Part shown: positions 16,158 to 25,383 of the stretch, piece by piece
How positions within the stretch are numbered: position 1 is the first letter of the stretch
How the letters are laid out: each line of letters begins with the position of its first letter
Source of the DNA: an uncultured Lachnospiraceae bacterium
Lineage (GTDB): Bacteria; Bacillota; Clostridia; Lachnospirales; Lachnospiraceae
Reading direction: 5' to 3'
DNA length: 64,000 nt
NCBI GenBank assembly: GCA_947367855.1
Contig: CANBFE010000005.1
Location: 89,722-153,721, forward strand
Program-made: the position numbers and the translations under genes
The notes under the pieces: model-generated
The model's input: the letters and a program-made list of their open reading frames with translations, nothing else
What the model was told of the DNA's origin: nothing
Databases searched by the model: none

Positions 16158-17477
16158 ATGTCTAAGGTGGTAAAATTTGGCGGAAGCTCTCTGGCAAGCG
16201 CGGAGCAGTTTAAAAAGGTGGGGAATATTATTCTCAGCGACAGAGACAGAAGGTATGTGGTTCCCTCTGCTCCGGGAAAGCGGTTTGGCGGCGATACAAA
16301 GGTGACGGATATGCTTTATGCCTGTTATGACATGGCGGAGGCCGGCAGGGATTTTGAGAAGGCGCTTTCCAATATAGAGGAGAGATACCGTGAAATCATC
16401 GAGGGCCTGGAGCTTTCCGTGAGTCTGGAGGGAGAATTCCAGGCCATCCGGGAAAACTTCAGGAACAGGGCCGGAAGCAATTATGCCGCTTCCAGGGGGG
16501 AATACCTCAACGGGATTATTCTGGCCGCCTATCTGGATTTTACATTTATTGATGCGGCGGAAGTGATCTGCTTTGACCAGGAGGGCGTATTTGACCAGGA
16601 CAGGACCAATAAGCTGCTTGCGCCCAGGCTGGCTGCCTGTGATTATGCGGTGATTCCCGGCTTTTACGGAGCCATGCCGGACGGGACGGTGAAGACCTTT
16701 TCCAGGGGCGGATCCGATATAACGGGTTCCATAGTGGCCAGGGCTGCCCAGGCCGATGTATATGAAAACTGGACAGATGTGTCCGGTTTCCTGGTGGCAG
16801 ACCCTGGAATTATCAAGAATCCCAAAAGGATTGACGTCATTACATACAGGGAACTGAGAGAGCTCTCCTATATGGGGGCGGGCGTGCTGCATGAAGACTC
16901 CATCTTTCCGGTGCGTCAGGACAATATCCCCATCAATATCCGCAATACCAATGCGCCGGAGGACAGCGGTACCTGGATTGTGGGGAGCACCTGTCAGAAA
17001 TCCAAATATGTGATTACCGGGATTGCGGGTAAAAAGGGGTTCTGCTGTGTGAACATCGAGAAGGATCAGATGAACAGCGAGATCGGTTTCGGAAGAAAGG
17101 TTCTGGGCGCCTTTGAGGAAAACGGGGTTTCCTTTGAGCATATTCCCTCCGGTATTGACACTCTGACCGTGTTCGTGCACCAGGACGAATTTATGGACAA
17201 GGAACAGAAGGTGGCTTCCTGTCTTTACAGGGTGGCAAAACCGGATGCCATTGAGATAGAGGCGGACCTTGCCCTGATTGCCGTGGTGGGACGGGGCATG
17301 AAGTCTACCAGGGGGACGGCGGGAAGGATTTTTTCCGCTTTGGCCCATGCCAATGTCAATGTGAAAATGATTGACCAGGGCTCTTCAGAGCTGAATATTA
17401 TAATCGGGGTGGCAAATGATGATTTTGAGACTGCCATCAAGGCGATTTATGATATTTTTGTGCTCACAAATCTGTAG
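16158..17477 (+). CDS. lysC: Aspartate kinase
   Basis: Aspartokinase phosphorylates aspartate in the first step of lysine, threonine and methionine synthesis. KFGGSSLASAEQ is the kinase entry motif, and TFSRGGSDITGSIVA holds the substrate-binding residues near 185. The C-terminal third contains the paired ACT domains (IALIAVVGRGMK-like, then NVKMIDQGSSELNIIIGV) that bind the feedback amino acid. The 439-residue length fits the monofunctional ThrA/AK3-like group. It closes the hom-ask unit. The symbol is by function; lysC and the other aspartokinase isozymes cannot be told apart here. Confidence 0.95.
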   Translation: MSKVVKFGGSSLASAEQFKKVGNIILSDRDRRYVVPSAPGKRFGGDTKVTDMLYACYDMAEAGRDFEKALSNIEERYREIIEGLELSVSLEGEFQAIRENFRNRAGSNYAASRGEYLNGIILAAYLDFTFIDAAEVICFDQEGVFDQDRTNKLLAPRLAACDYAVIPGFYGAMPDGTVKTFSRGGSDITGSIVARAAQADVYENWTDVSGFLVADPGIIKNPKRIDVITYRELRELSYMGAGVLHEDSIFPVRQDNIPINIRNTNAPEDSGTWIVGSTCQKSKYVITGIAGKKGFCCVNIEKDQMNSEIGFGRKVLGAFEENGVSFEHIPSGIDTLTVFVHQDEFMDKEQKVASCLYRVAKPDAIEIEADLALIAVVGRGMKSTRGTAGRIFSALAHANVNVKMIDQGSSELNIIIGVANDDFETAIKAIYDIFVLTNL

Positions 17478-17567
17478 GCGGATTTCAGGAAATTATACAT
17501 TTCTGAAGAAACCCTGTCTTAAAAATTGTGGGATTTGTAGAAATATCTGGAAATTTGCGATTCTGTG

Positions 17568-17596
17568 TTGACAGAGAGATAATTGGGCAATATAAT
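17568..17596 (+). promoter_or_regulatory. Consensus promoter upstream of the GH3 gene
   Basis: TTGACA (17568-17573) and TATAAT (17591-17596) match both consensus hexamers, with a 17-bp spacer. The start point would be near 17603, leaving a leader of about 170 nt. Confidence 0.85.
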
Positions 17597-17700
17597 AGTG
17601 TCATCATCCTTCATCGATGTACAGAAGATACAAATTGCAAAGGGATAGGATTTATATGCAAAAGAACTGATATACCTGAGGATGAAGTGGAGGAAAGATA

Positions 17701-17737
17701 AGGAAATGGACGAAAGTTCATTTCCTATTATTTTTTA
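17701..17737 (+). terminator. Terminator hairpin inside the leader of the GH3 gene (possible attenuator)
   Basis: An 11-bp stem AGGAAATGGAC/GTTCATTTCCT with one G-T wobble, capped by a GAAA tetraloop, is followed by ATTATTTTTT. It lies about 100 nt after the consensus promoter and 36 nt before the GH3 start. It is therefore not the end of the aspartokinase gene's own message alone but sits between a strong promoter and the next gene. A short earlier segment CTTCATC (17609-17615) can pair with GATGAAG (17681-17687). Confidence 0.8.
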
Positions 17738-17772
17738 ATAGCTGTAAAACGCAGCTTTTGGAGAGGATATCC

Positions 17773-19113
17773 ATGGATGGCAGAGAAGAGCAGCAGAAAA
17801 AGAGAGAAGACAGAAGAAAGAGACGGGTCAGAAGCCAGATTGCAGCGTATTCCCTGACGGGGATCCTGATTCTTGGCCTGGCGGCAGGAATCGTATTTGG
17901 GGTAAATTCTCTGTTGGAGGGAAGAAAGAATCTGGAGCAGGAGAGAGAGGAAGAGCAGCAGTCGAAACAGGAGAGTGTAGAGGAGAGCCTTTCCGAAGAG
18001 GAGGAGAGTATACCCACTCCGGAACCGGAACCTACCCCGGAGCCGTCCCGGGAACCTACGGCTGAAGAGCGTCTGGACGAGATTGTGGATGCGGGTATCG
18101 AGGCAATGCCGCTGGAGGATAAAGTGGCGGGCCTGTTTATCGTGACGCCGGAGTCCATTACCGGGGCGTCTGCCGTGATACAGGCGGGTGAGGGAACACA
18201 GCAGGCCCTTGCAGAGAATCCCGTGGGCGGCCTGATCTATTTTGCGCAGAATATCAAATCGGAAGAGCAGCTTAGGACCATGTTGGAAAATACAAGGCAG
18301 TATGCGAATTACCCGCTCTTTCTGGCTGTGGACGAGGAAGGGGGAAGCGTTGCCAGGGTGGCTTCCGCAGGCATCGGACCTGAGACGGACTCTGCAGGGG
18401 ATATCGGAGCCACAGGGGATCCGGCAAACGCCTACAATGCAGGGGTGAACATAGGGAGCACACTGGCCGGGCTGGGATTTAACGTGGATTTTGCCCCGGT
18501 GGCTGACCTGGCCAATGTGGAAGGAAGCATTATGGAGGGAAGGGCCTACGGCTCCCAGGCGGAGACGGTTTCCGGATTCGTGGCGTCCATGGTAAAGGGA
18601 CTGGAGGAGCAGAAGGTGACGGCCTGTCTGAAACACTTCCCCGGAATCGGAAGCACCGGTCAGGACACTCATGAGGGAATGGCATCCACGGAGCGGACGG
18701 AAGAGCAGTTCAGGGCCGAAGAGTTTAAGGTATTTCAGGCGGGAATAGATGCGGGGGCAGGCATGGTCATGATCGGCCATATGTCGGCTCCGGGCCTTAC
18801 CGGGGACAGCGAACCCTGTATTTTTTCAAGGAGGCTGGTGACGGATATTCTCAGGGAAGAAATGGGATTTGAGGGCGTAATCATCACAGACGCCATGAAC
18901 ATGTCCGCTGTTTCGGACTATTACGGCGCGGATGAAGCCGCCATTATGGCGATCCTGGCAGGATGCGACATGCTGCTGATGCCGGAGGACTACGAGAAAG
19001 CTTACAACGGTGTTCTCCAGGCGGTTGCGGAGGGCAATATTTCAGAGGAGAGGATCAACGATTCTCTGAGAAGAATATACAGGATAAAATATGCGGATAT
19101 GATAGAACCGTGA
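17773..19113 (+). CDS. Membrane-anchored family 3 glycoside hydrolase (beta-N-acetylhexosaminidase, NagZ-like)
   Basis: A basic N-terminus and one hydrophobic helix (about residues 27-48) anchor an extracellular protein. A Glu/Pro/Ser-rich stalk (PTPEPEPTPEPS) leads to the GH3 catalytic domain from about residue 100. It shows KHFPGIGSTGQDTHEGM, the NagZ-type loop with the catalytic His and Asp pair, and IITDAMNMSAVS with the nucleophile Asp. It should remove N-acetylglucosamine from muropeptides or glycans. ATG 17773 was chosen over TTG 17758 because GGAGAGG lies 6 nt upstream. Expression may be attenuated by the hairpin at 17701-17737. Confidence 0.93.
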   Translation: MDGREEQQKKREDRRKRRVRSQIAAYSLTGILILGLAAGIVFGVNSLLEGRKNLEQEREEEQQSKQESVEESLSEEEESIPTPEPEPTPEPSREPTAEERLDEIVDAGIEAMPLEDKVAGLFIVTPESITGASAVIQAGEGTQQALAENPVGGLIYFAQNIKSEEQLRTMLENTRQYANYPLFLAVDEEGGSVARVASAGIGPETDSAGDIGATGDPANAYNAGVNIGSTLAGLGFNVDFAPVADLANVEGSIMEGRAYGSQAETVSGFVASMVKGLEEQKVTACLKHFPGIGSTGQDTHEGMASTERTEEQFRAEEFKVFQAGIDAGAGMVMIGHMSAPGLTGDSEPCIFSRRLVTDILREEMGFEGVIITDAMNMSAVSDYYGADEAAIMAILAGCDMLLMPEDYEKAYNGVLQAVAEGNISEERINDSLRRIYRIKYADMIEP

Positions 19114-19120
19114 ATTTCAG

Positions 19121-19152
19121 GAGCTGTTCCGTTATGGGAACGGCTCTTTTTT
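19121..19152 (+). terminator. Rho-independent terminator after the GH3 gene
   Basis: A 10-bp stem GAGCTGTTCC/GGAACGGCTC with one G-T pair and a 6-nt loop is followed by six T residues. Confidence 0.92.
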
Positions 19153-19310
19153 ATGCGCAGGCCCGCATATGGAAGTTTGCTGCTGAAGCAGCACGCGGGT
19201 TTTGGTTATCCACATTACTTTTTCAATTTGGGGGTGGTAGAATGGCGCAAATTAGAGTAAAATAGAAGGGAATATCATACAGACAGGATATTCGGAGAAG
19301 GAGGGACAGC

Positions 19311-20789
19311 ATGAAGCTTTCGGATCTGCTGGAGAAGATAGATTATAAGTGTATACAGGGAACTGTCGATACAGAGGTGTCCGCGGTAATATATGATTCC
19401 AGAAAAAGGATAGTGCCGGGATGCCTTTTTATCTGCATTGAAGGTACAAATTTTGACGGACACGGTTATGCTTCCGAGGTTGCGGATAAGGGAGCAGGGG
19501 TGCTGCTGGTGTCCCGTCCGGTGGAAGGGGTTTCCGGAAAGAATGTGACTGTCATACAGGTGGAGGATACCAGATATGCCATGGCGTTTATCTCGGCTGT
19601 ATGGTTCGGACATCCGGCAGAGAAGCTGAAAGTGATCGGTATTACGGGCACCAAGGGAAAGACCACAACTGCCTATCTGGTAAAGTCCATTCTGGAAAAT
19701 GCGGGATTCAGGGTGGGGCTTGTGGGCACCATAGAGACTGTTATCGGGGAGGAGCATATCCATTCGGACAATACCACTCCGGAATCCTGGCTGCTGCAGG
19801 AGACATTTGCCAGGATGGCGGAGGCGGGACTGGACACAGTGGTTATGGAGGTGTCCTCGCAGGCCCTGAAGCTTCACAGAACCCAGGGATTTGTGTTTGA
19901 CTACGGCATTTTTACCAATCTGGAGCCGGATCATATCGCGCCCGGTGAGCATGCGGATTTTGAGGAATACATGGCCTGCAAGGGGCTTTTGTTCAGGCAG
20001 TGCAGGGTGGGTATTGTAAACGGGGATGACATTCACAAAGAGAAGCTTCTGGCGGGGCACACCTGTGAACTGGAGACCTACGGAACAGGGGAAAACTGTA
20101 TGCTCCGGGCCGGGGATCTGGAGCTTGTGAACAATCCGGGGGAACTGGGAGTGAATTTCCATGTCTTGGGACTGATGGATTTCCATGCGCACATGCCGGC
20201 TCCCGGACGGTTCAGTGTGTATAACGCCCTCTGCGCCATTGCCATATGCCGTCATTTTCAGGTGGAAATCCAGGATATCAGGAAGGCATTAAGGGATGTC
20301 CACGTAAAAGGCCGGATAGAGAAGGTGAAGATTTCCGATAAGTTTACACTGCTGATAGATTATGCCCATAATGCCATGGCACTGGAAAGTCTTCTGTCCA
20401 CCCTGAAGGAGTACCGGCCGGGAAGGCTGGTATGTCTGTTCGGATGCGGGGGGAACCGTTCCAGGCAGCGGCGCTTTGAGATGGGGGAGGTCAGCGGCTC
20501 CCTGGCTGATTTTACGGTTATCACCTCCGATAATCCCCGTTTTGAGGAGCCTGAGGATATTATGGAAGATATCAAAAAGGGGATGGAGAAAACCAGGGGG
20601 CAGTATGTGGAAATCTGCGACAGAAGAGAAGCCATTGCCTATGTGATTTCCCATGCGAAGGAAGGGGATCTGATTGTCCTGGCAGGAAAAGGGCATGAGG
20701 ACTATCAGGAGATCCGGGGCGTAAAGTATCCCATGGACGAAAGAGTGATCATCCGGGAACTGTTGGACGGAGGTCTTGAACATATATAG
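19311..20789 (+). CDS. murE: UDP-N-acetylmuramoyl-tripeptide synthetase (DAP-adding)
   Basis: MurE adds the third amino acid to the peptidoglycan stem peptide in the cytoplasm. Visible are the ATP-binding loop GITGTKGKTTTAYLV near residue 108, the central-domain TTPESWLLQE and VMEVSSQALKLHR, and the C-terminal ligase domain. The motif SDNPRFEEP contains DNPR, the signature of meso-diaminopimelate-specific enzymes. The length of 492 is typical. The ATG follows GGAGGG by 6 nt. It lies outside the dcw cluster 14 kb downstream and heads a run of housekeeping genes. Confidence 0.96.
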   Translation: MKLSDLLEKIDYKCIQGTVDTEVSAVIYDSRKRIVPGCLFICIEGTNFDGHGYASEVADKGAGVLLVSRPVEGVSGKNVTVIQVEDTRYAMAFISAVWFGHPAEKLKVIGITGTKGKTTTAYLVKSILENAGFRVGLVGTIETVIGEEHIHSDNTTPESWLLQETFARMAEAGLDTVVMEVSSQALKLHRTQGFVFDYGIFTNLEPDHIAPGEHADFEEYMACKGLLFRQCRVGIVNGDDIHKEKLLAGHTCELETYGTGENCMLRAGDLELVNNPGELGVNFHVLGLMDFHAHMPAPGRFSVYNALCAIAICRHFQVEIQDIRKALRDVHVKGRIEKVKISDKFTLLIDYAHNAMALESLLSTLKEYRPGRLVCLFGCGGNRSRQRRFEMGEVSGSLADFTVITSDNPRFEEPEDIMEDIKKGMEKTRGQYVEICDRREAIAYVISHAKEGDLIVLAGKGHEDYQEIRGVKYPMDERVIIRELLDGGLEHI

Positions 20790-20846
20790 ACGAGATTCCG
20801 GATCAGGTGCCTCACCCTGGGGGCATACAGCAATGGGAGGAAGATC

Positions 20847-23132
20847 ATGAGTGAGCTTTATGCGGACATTATAGTAGATATATCCCACGAAAAACTGGAT
20901 AAACCTTTTCAATACCGCGTGCCGGAGCAGCTCCGGGGCAGACTGGAGACAGGGATGTGTGTGGAGGTTCCCTTTGGAAACGGAAATAAGCCCGTCATGG
21001 GCTACTGCATCGGCATGGGAGACAGCTGCAGGTTTGATCCCGGGAGAATGAAGGACATCGGCAGGATTGTCCAGGGAGGCGTGGGAATCGAGGACAAAAT
21101 GATCTCACTGGCCGGATGGATCCGGAAAAATTACGGTTCCACCATGATACAGGCCCTGAAAACCGTTCTTCCGGCCAGGCAGTCTGTAAAAAAACTGGAA
21201 CACAAAATGGTGAGACGGGTCATGGGGAAGGAGGAAATCATTTCCCTGATTGGCGAAAGCCGGAGAAGAAAGCAGGTGGCAAAGGAGAGACTTCTGTTGG
21301 AACTGTTGGAGCAGGAGGCCATTCCCTATGAGTGGGTTACAGGCAAGCTGGGGGTATCGGCCCAGACTGTGGGCAGCCTGGAGCGGGCAGGCGTGGTCCG
21401 GATTGCCAGGACCCACTCTCTGCGCAATCCTGTCAGGATGCAGGGCGGAGAGGAAAAGGGAAAGGATTTAAGCGACGCGCAGAAGCGGATTGTGAAGGAG
21501 GTCATGGATGACTTTGACAGGGGCAGTCCGGATACCTATCTGCTGCACGGGATCACCGGGAGCGGTAAGACAGTTGTATACATGGAGCTTGTCAGTGAAA
21601 TGATAGCCAGGGGCAGGCAGGCCATTGTGCTGATTCCGGAGATCGCCCTGACCTATCAGACACTGCTCAGGTTTTACGCTAAATTTGGAGACAGGGTCAG
21701 CGTCATGAATTCCAGTCTGTCTTCCGGGGAAAAATATGATCAGTGTGAGAGGGCAAAAAACGGGGAGATCGACGTGATCATAGGCCCCCGTTCCGCTCTG
21801 TTTACCCCTTTTCCGAATCTGGGAATCATCGTTTTGGATGAAGAACATGAGGGCAGCTACAAGAGTGAATCCACACCAAAATATCATGCCAGGGAAACTG
21901 CCATGGAGATAGCCAGAATGCACGGGGCCAGTGTGATGCTGGGTTCTGCCACACCTTCCCTGGAGGCATATTACCGGGCGGAAGTGGGAGAATATAAGCT
22001 GTTTGTCCTGAAGGAAAGGCTTACGGGAAGCCTGCCGGAAGTTCATGTGGTGGATTTGAGGAAAGAGCTGAAAGAGGGAAATCATTCTATTTTCAGCAGA
22101 AAGCTGCAGGAGCTGCTTACGGACCGTTTCTCGAAAAAGGAGCAGTGCATTCTGTTTCTGAACAGGCGGGGATATGCGGGTTTTGTATCCTGCCGCTCCT
22201 GCGGTCATGTGATGAAATGTCCCCACTGTGATGTGTCCCTCTCGGAGCATGGGGGAGGACGGCTGATGTGTCATTACTGCGGCCACAGTGAGCCCGGGCC
22301 GGGGATGTGTCCCCGCTGCGGGTCTAAGTATATCAGCGGATTCCGGGCGGGCACCCAGCAGGTGGAGCAGAAACTGGGGCAGATGTTCCCCGGCATGCGT
22401 GTGCTGCGGATGGATGCGGATACCACCAGAAACAAGGGCAGCTACCAGAAAATCCTGTCTGCCTTCTCCAACGGGGAGGCGGATGTGCTGATCGGCACGC
22501 AGATGATCGTGAAGGGACATGATTTTCCCGGGGTAACCCTGGTAGGCGTGCTGGCGGCGGATATGTCCCTGAATGTGGGGGACTACCGCGCCGGGGAGCG
22601 GACCTTCCAGCTTCTCACCCAGGCGGTGGGCAGGGCCGGAAGGGGGGAACTGGCAGGCGAGGCTGTTATACAGACCTATCAGCCGGAACACTATGCCGTG
22701 GTGCATGCTGCAAGCCAGAATTACGAAGGTTTTTACGGGGAGGAGATCATCTATCGCGAAATGGTTGGATATCCCCCTGTGTCCCATCTGTTGGCAGTAC
22801 AGGTTTTTGCAGGCTCTGAGGAGAGGGGAGCATCCCTTGCAGAAAATCTGGCCCGGGCAGTGAGAAGTCATTCCGGCATATCGGAAGAAAAAAAGGAGAA
22901 AAAAGCGGACTGGGCAGCGCAGGCGGATTCCCCTTCGATTCAGGTTATGGGGCCTGCTCCGGCTTCCATTGGCAGAATTAATGATATTTTTAGATTTGTA
23001 TTCTATGTGAAAAGTCCAAAGTATGGTAAACTGATACAGATAAAGGATATGCTGGAGGAAGGAATGCGCAGACAGCCCCCGGGAGCGGATGTGACGGTGC
23101 AGTTCGATTTTAACCCCATACATATCATGTAA
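20847..23132 (+). CDS. priA: Primosomal protein N' (replication restart helicase)
   Basis: PriA recognises stalled replication forks and reloads the replisome. The N-terminal DNA-binding domain (IIVDISHEKLDKPFQYRVP) is followed by the SF2 helicase core: Walker A GITGSGKTVVYMEL near 230, the DEEH box LDEEHEGSYKS and motif LLGSATPSLEAYY. Eight cysteines of the zinc-binding insert are all present (CRSCGHVMKCPHC, CHYCG, CPRCG). The 761 residues agree with full-length PriA. GGGAGGAAG lies just before the ATG. def follows 65 bp downstream. Confidence 0.97.
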   Translation: MSELYADIIVDISHEKLDKPFQYRVPEQLRGRLETGMCVEVPFGNGNKPVMGYCIGMGDSCRFDPGRMKDIGRIVQGGVGIEDKMISLAGWIRKNYGSTMIQALKTVLPARQSVKKLEHKMVRRVMGKEEIISLIGESRRRKQVAKERLLLELLEQEAIPYEWVTGKLGVSAQTVGSLERAGVVRIARTHSLRNPVRMQGGEEKGKDLSDAQKRIVKEVMDDFDRGSPDTYLLHGITGSGKTVVYMELVSEMIARGRQAIVLIPEIALTYQTLLRFYAKFGDRVSVMNSSLSSGEKYDQCERAKNGEIDVIIGPRSALFTPFPNLGIIVLDEEHEGSYKSESTPKYHARETAMEIARMHGASVMLGSATPSLEAYYRAEVGEYKLFVLKERLTGSLPEVHVVDLRKELKEGNHSIFSRKLQELLTDRFSKKEQCILFLNRRGYAGFVSCRSCGHVMKCPHCDVSLSEHGGGRLMCHYCGHSEPGPGMCPRCGSKYISGFRAGTQQVEQKLGQMFPGMRVLRMDADTTRNKGSYQKILSAFSNGEADVLIGTQMIVKGHDFPGVTLVGVLAADMSLNVGDYRAGERTFQLLTQAVGRAGRGELAGEAVIQTYQPEHYAVVHAASQNYEGFYGEEIIYREMVGYPPVSHLLAVQVFAGSEERGASLAENLARAVRSHSGISEEKKEKKADWAAQADSPSIQVMGPAPASIGRINDIFRFVFYVKSPKYGKLIQIKDMLEEGMRRQPPGADVTVQFDFNPIHIM

Positions 23133-23197
23133 GACAGGAGGTACGGAGGAAAAATCTCAAAGTACCCGGTACTATAAATATAAGAAAGGATAAGAAA

Positions 23198-23674
23198 ATG
23201 GCAATCAGGAATATACGGGAAATTGGAGAAGATGTTCTGACGAAAAAATGCAGGATGGTGACGGAGATGACACCGCGCATAAAGGAACTTATTGAGGATA
23301 TGCTGGACACCATGTATGAGGCCAATGGTGTGGGCCTGGCAGCGCCACAGGTGGGGGTTCTCAAGAGGATTGTGGTCATTGACACCACGGGGGAGGACCC
23401 ATATATTCTCATTAATCCGAGAATCGTGGAGACCAGCGGGGAGCAGACAGGACAGGAGGCGTGCCTGAGCGTGCCGGGGAAGACAGGACAGGTTACCCGT
23501 CCGGCCTATGTCAAGGCCGTGGCGCTTGATGTCAATATGAAGGAATTTGAACTGGAGGGCACTGAGCTTCTTGCCCGGGCGATCTGTCATGAAATTGACC
23601 ACCTGGACGGACAGCTCTATGTGGACAGGGTGGAGGGACCGCTTCAGGATGCCGTAATTGAGGAAGAAGGGTGA
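23198..23674 (+). CDS. def: Peptide deformylase
   Basis: The enzyme removes the N-formyl group from nascent proteins. Its three metal-site motifs are intact: GVGLAAPQVG, EACLSVPG (a variant of EGCLS with the ligand Cys kept) and HEIDHLDG with the HExxH zinc/iron ligands and catalytic Glu. At 158 residues it is normal for type 1 deformylases. The fmt gene, which makes the formyl-methionyl-tRNA whose product this enzyme deformylates, starts 7 bp after its stop, so the pair forms a functional unit. Confidence 0.97.
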   Translation: MAIRNIREIGEDVLTKKCRMVTEMTPRIKELIEDMLDTMYEANGVGLAAPQVGVLKRIVVIDTTGEDPYILINPRIVETSGEQTGQEACLSVPGKTGQVTRPAYVKAVALDVNMKEFELEGTELLARAICHEIDHLDGQLYVDRVEGPLQDAVIEEEG

Positions 23675-23681
23675 GAAGAAT

Positions 23682-24632
23682 ATGAAGATTGTATTTATGG
23701 GGACTCCCGAGTATGCCAGGGCGGCTCTGGAGGCCCTGCTTGAGGCCGGACATGAAATTCTGGCAGTGGTGACGCAGCCGGACAAATCCAGGGGGAGGAG
23801 CAGGACCCTGGTGCCTCCGCCGGTAAAAGTCTGCGCCGAAAGTCACGGGATCCATGTTCTGCAGCCCCGCCGTATCAGGAAACCGGAGGCGGTGGCGGAA
23901 TTGCGGCAGTATCCCGCGGAGGTCTATGTGGTGGCGGCCTTCGGACAGATTCTGTCTCAGGAAATACTGGATATTCCCGCCCTTGGCTGCCTGAATATCC
24001 ATGCTTCCCTGCTGCCGGGATACAGGGGGGCCTCTCCCATACAGCATGCCATACTGGAGGGGGAGGAGAAGACGGGAATCACCATTATGCAGATGGATGC
24101 CGGGATAGACACGGGAGACATGCTGTATAAACGGGAGACGGAAATTCTGCCTGAGGATACCTACCAGACCCTGCATGACAGGCTGGCGGTTCTGGGAGGG
24201 GAGGCCATTACGGAGGCCCTGGCCCTTCTGGAGCAGGGAAAACTGGCTCCCTGTAAACAGGAGGAAGAGCTGAGCAGCTATGCGCCGCTGATCGACAAGG
24301 AGATGGGAAAGCTGGATTTTTCCCAGGATGCCCTGGCTCTGGACCGCAGAATAAGGGCCATGACGCCCTGGCCCAGTGCCTATACCGATTATCGGGGAAA
24401 ACAGTTAAAGATCTGGCGTGGGGAACCTGTCTTTACAGTGAATACTTTTGGACGGATTCCCGGAGAGATTCTGCAGACGGACAAAGATTTCCTGACGGTT
24501 GCTGCCGGGAAGGGCGCACTGCGCATTTATGAGCTTCAGCTGGAAGGAAAGAAGAGAATGACTGCCCATGATTTTCTGTTGGGTGTGAGGATGCAGCCGG
24601 GAGAAGTTCTCGGAACATCCGGAAAGGAGTGA
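23682..24632 (+). CDS. fmt: Methionyl-tRNA formyltransferase
   Basis: Fmt transfers a formyl group from 10-formyl-tetrahydrofolate to initiator Met-tRNA. The protein starts MKIVFMGTPEYARAALEAL, the classical N-terminus. It carries the formyl-transfer signature LNIHASLLPGYRGASPIQ with the catalytic Asn-His pair, and GITIMQMDAGIDTGDML. The C-terminal tRNA-binding domain covers about residues 205-316. ATG 23682 was chosen over an upstream in-frame TTG because homology starts there. The next gene begins 4 bp after its stop, indicating tight operon packing. Confidence 0.97.
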   Translation: MKIVFMGTPEYARAALEALLEAGHEILAVVTQPDKSRGRSRTLVPPPVKVCAESHGIHVLQPRRIRKPEAVAELRQYPAEVYVVAAFGQILSQEILDIPALGCLNIHASLLPGYRGASPIQHAILEGEEKTGITIMQMDAGIDTGDMLYKRETEILPEDTYQTLHDRLAVLGGEAITEALALLEQGKLAPCKQEEELSSYAPLIDKEMGKLDFSQDALALDRRIRAMTPWPSAYTDYRGKQLKIWRGEPVFTVNTFGRIPGEILQTDKDFLTVAAGKGALRIYELQLEGKKRMTAHDFLLGVRMQPGEVLGTSGKE

Positions 24633-24636
24633 CGAA

Positions 24637-25338
24637 ATGCCTTTTTATTACTGGGATCCTACTTATATGCTTGTTTTGATCGGTATGGTGCTCTGTCTGG
24701 GCGCCAGCGCCATGGTGAACAGCGCCATGGGAAAATACAGCAGGGTGCGCAACAGAAGCGGGATAACCGGGGCGGAAGCTGCCAGGCGCATTCTGAATAA
24801 CGAGGGACTTTACAATGTGCAGATCGAATGCCTGAAGTCCGGCAGCGGAGACCATTATGATCCCCGTACCAACACTGTGCGGCTTTCCTATGACAATTAC
24901 AACCAGGCCTCCGTGACTGCGGTGGGGGTTGCCGCCCACGAATGCGGGCATGCAATCCAGCATGCCAAAGGATATGCGCCCCTGAACATCAGGTCAGCCC
25001 TTGTGCCCGTGGCGAATATCGGCAGCAGCCTGGGGCTGCCCATCATTATTCTTGGGGTAATTCTGAGCTGGAACCAGGTGCTGATCCGGGTCGGAATATG
25101 GGCTTTTGCCCTGGCAGTATTGTTTCAGCTTGTGACGCTGCCGGTGGAATTCAACGCTTCCGCCAGGGCGGTGGCGAGAATAGACCAGTACGGCCTGCTC
25201 ACCACGGAGGAGGCAAAAGGATGTAAAAAGGTGCTGACTGCCGCAGCCATGACCTATGTGGCTGCAGCCGCCTCTTCCATTCTGCAGCTTTTGCGTCTTG
25301 TTCTTCTGTTCGGAGGGAACCGGAGCAGGGATGACTGA
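24637..25338 (+). CDS. Membrane zinc metallopeptidase, YugP family
   Basis: The 233-residue protein has an N-terminal helix, the zinc-peptidase motif VAAHECGHAIQHAKGYAP (HExxH-like HECGH) near residue 105, and three more hydrophobic helices including a C-terminal one. This arrangement and length match the YugP-type neutral zinc metallopeptidases, membrane proteins of unknown substrate. The arrangement VARIDQYGLLTTEEAKGCKK after the third helix is also characteristic. It is packed tightly between fmt and rsmB, a common position in Clostridia. Confidence 0.92.
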   Translation: MPFYYWDPTYMLVLIGMVLCLGASAMVNSAMGKYSRVRNRSGITGAEAARRILNNEGLYNVQIECLKSGSGDHYDPRTNTVRLSYDNYNQASVTAVGVAAHECGHAIQHAKGYAPLNIRSALVPVANIGSSLGLPIIILGVILSWNQVLIRVGIWAFALAVLFQLVTLPVEFNASARAVARIDQYGLLTTEEAKGCKKVLTAAAMTYVAAAASSILQLLRLVLLFGGNRSRDD

Positions 25339-25383
25339 GTCCGGCATTTGTGAAAGCCTGGGTACAGGCGGATGGGAGTTGGA

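Noticed and set aside
15741..17348. A 535-codon minus-strand frame opposite hom and aspartokinase
   Set aside because: Antisense shadow of two conserved genes; no recognisable motif.
21468..23123. A 551-codon minus-strand frame opposite priA
   Set aside because: Fully antisense to priA with no motif of its own; the composition mirrors the priA codons.
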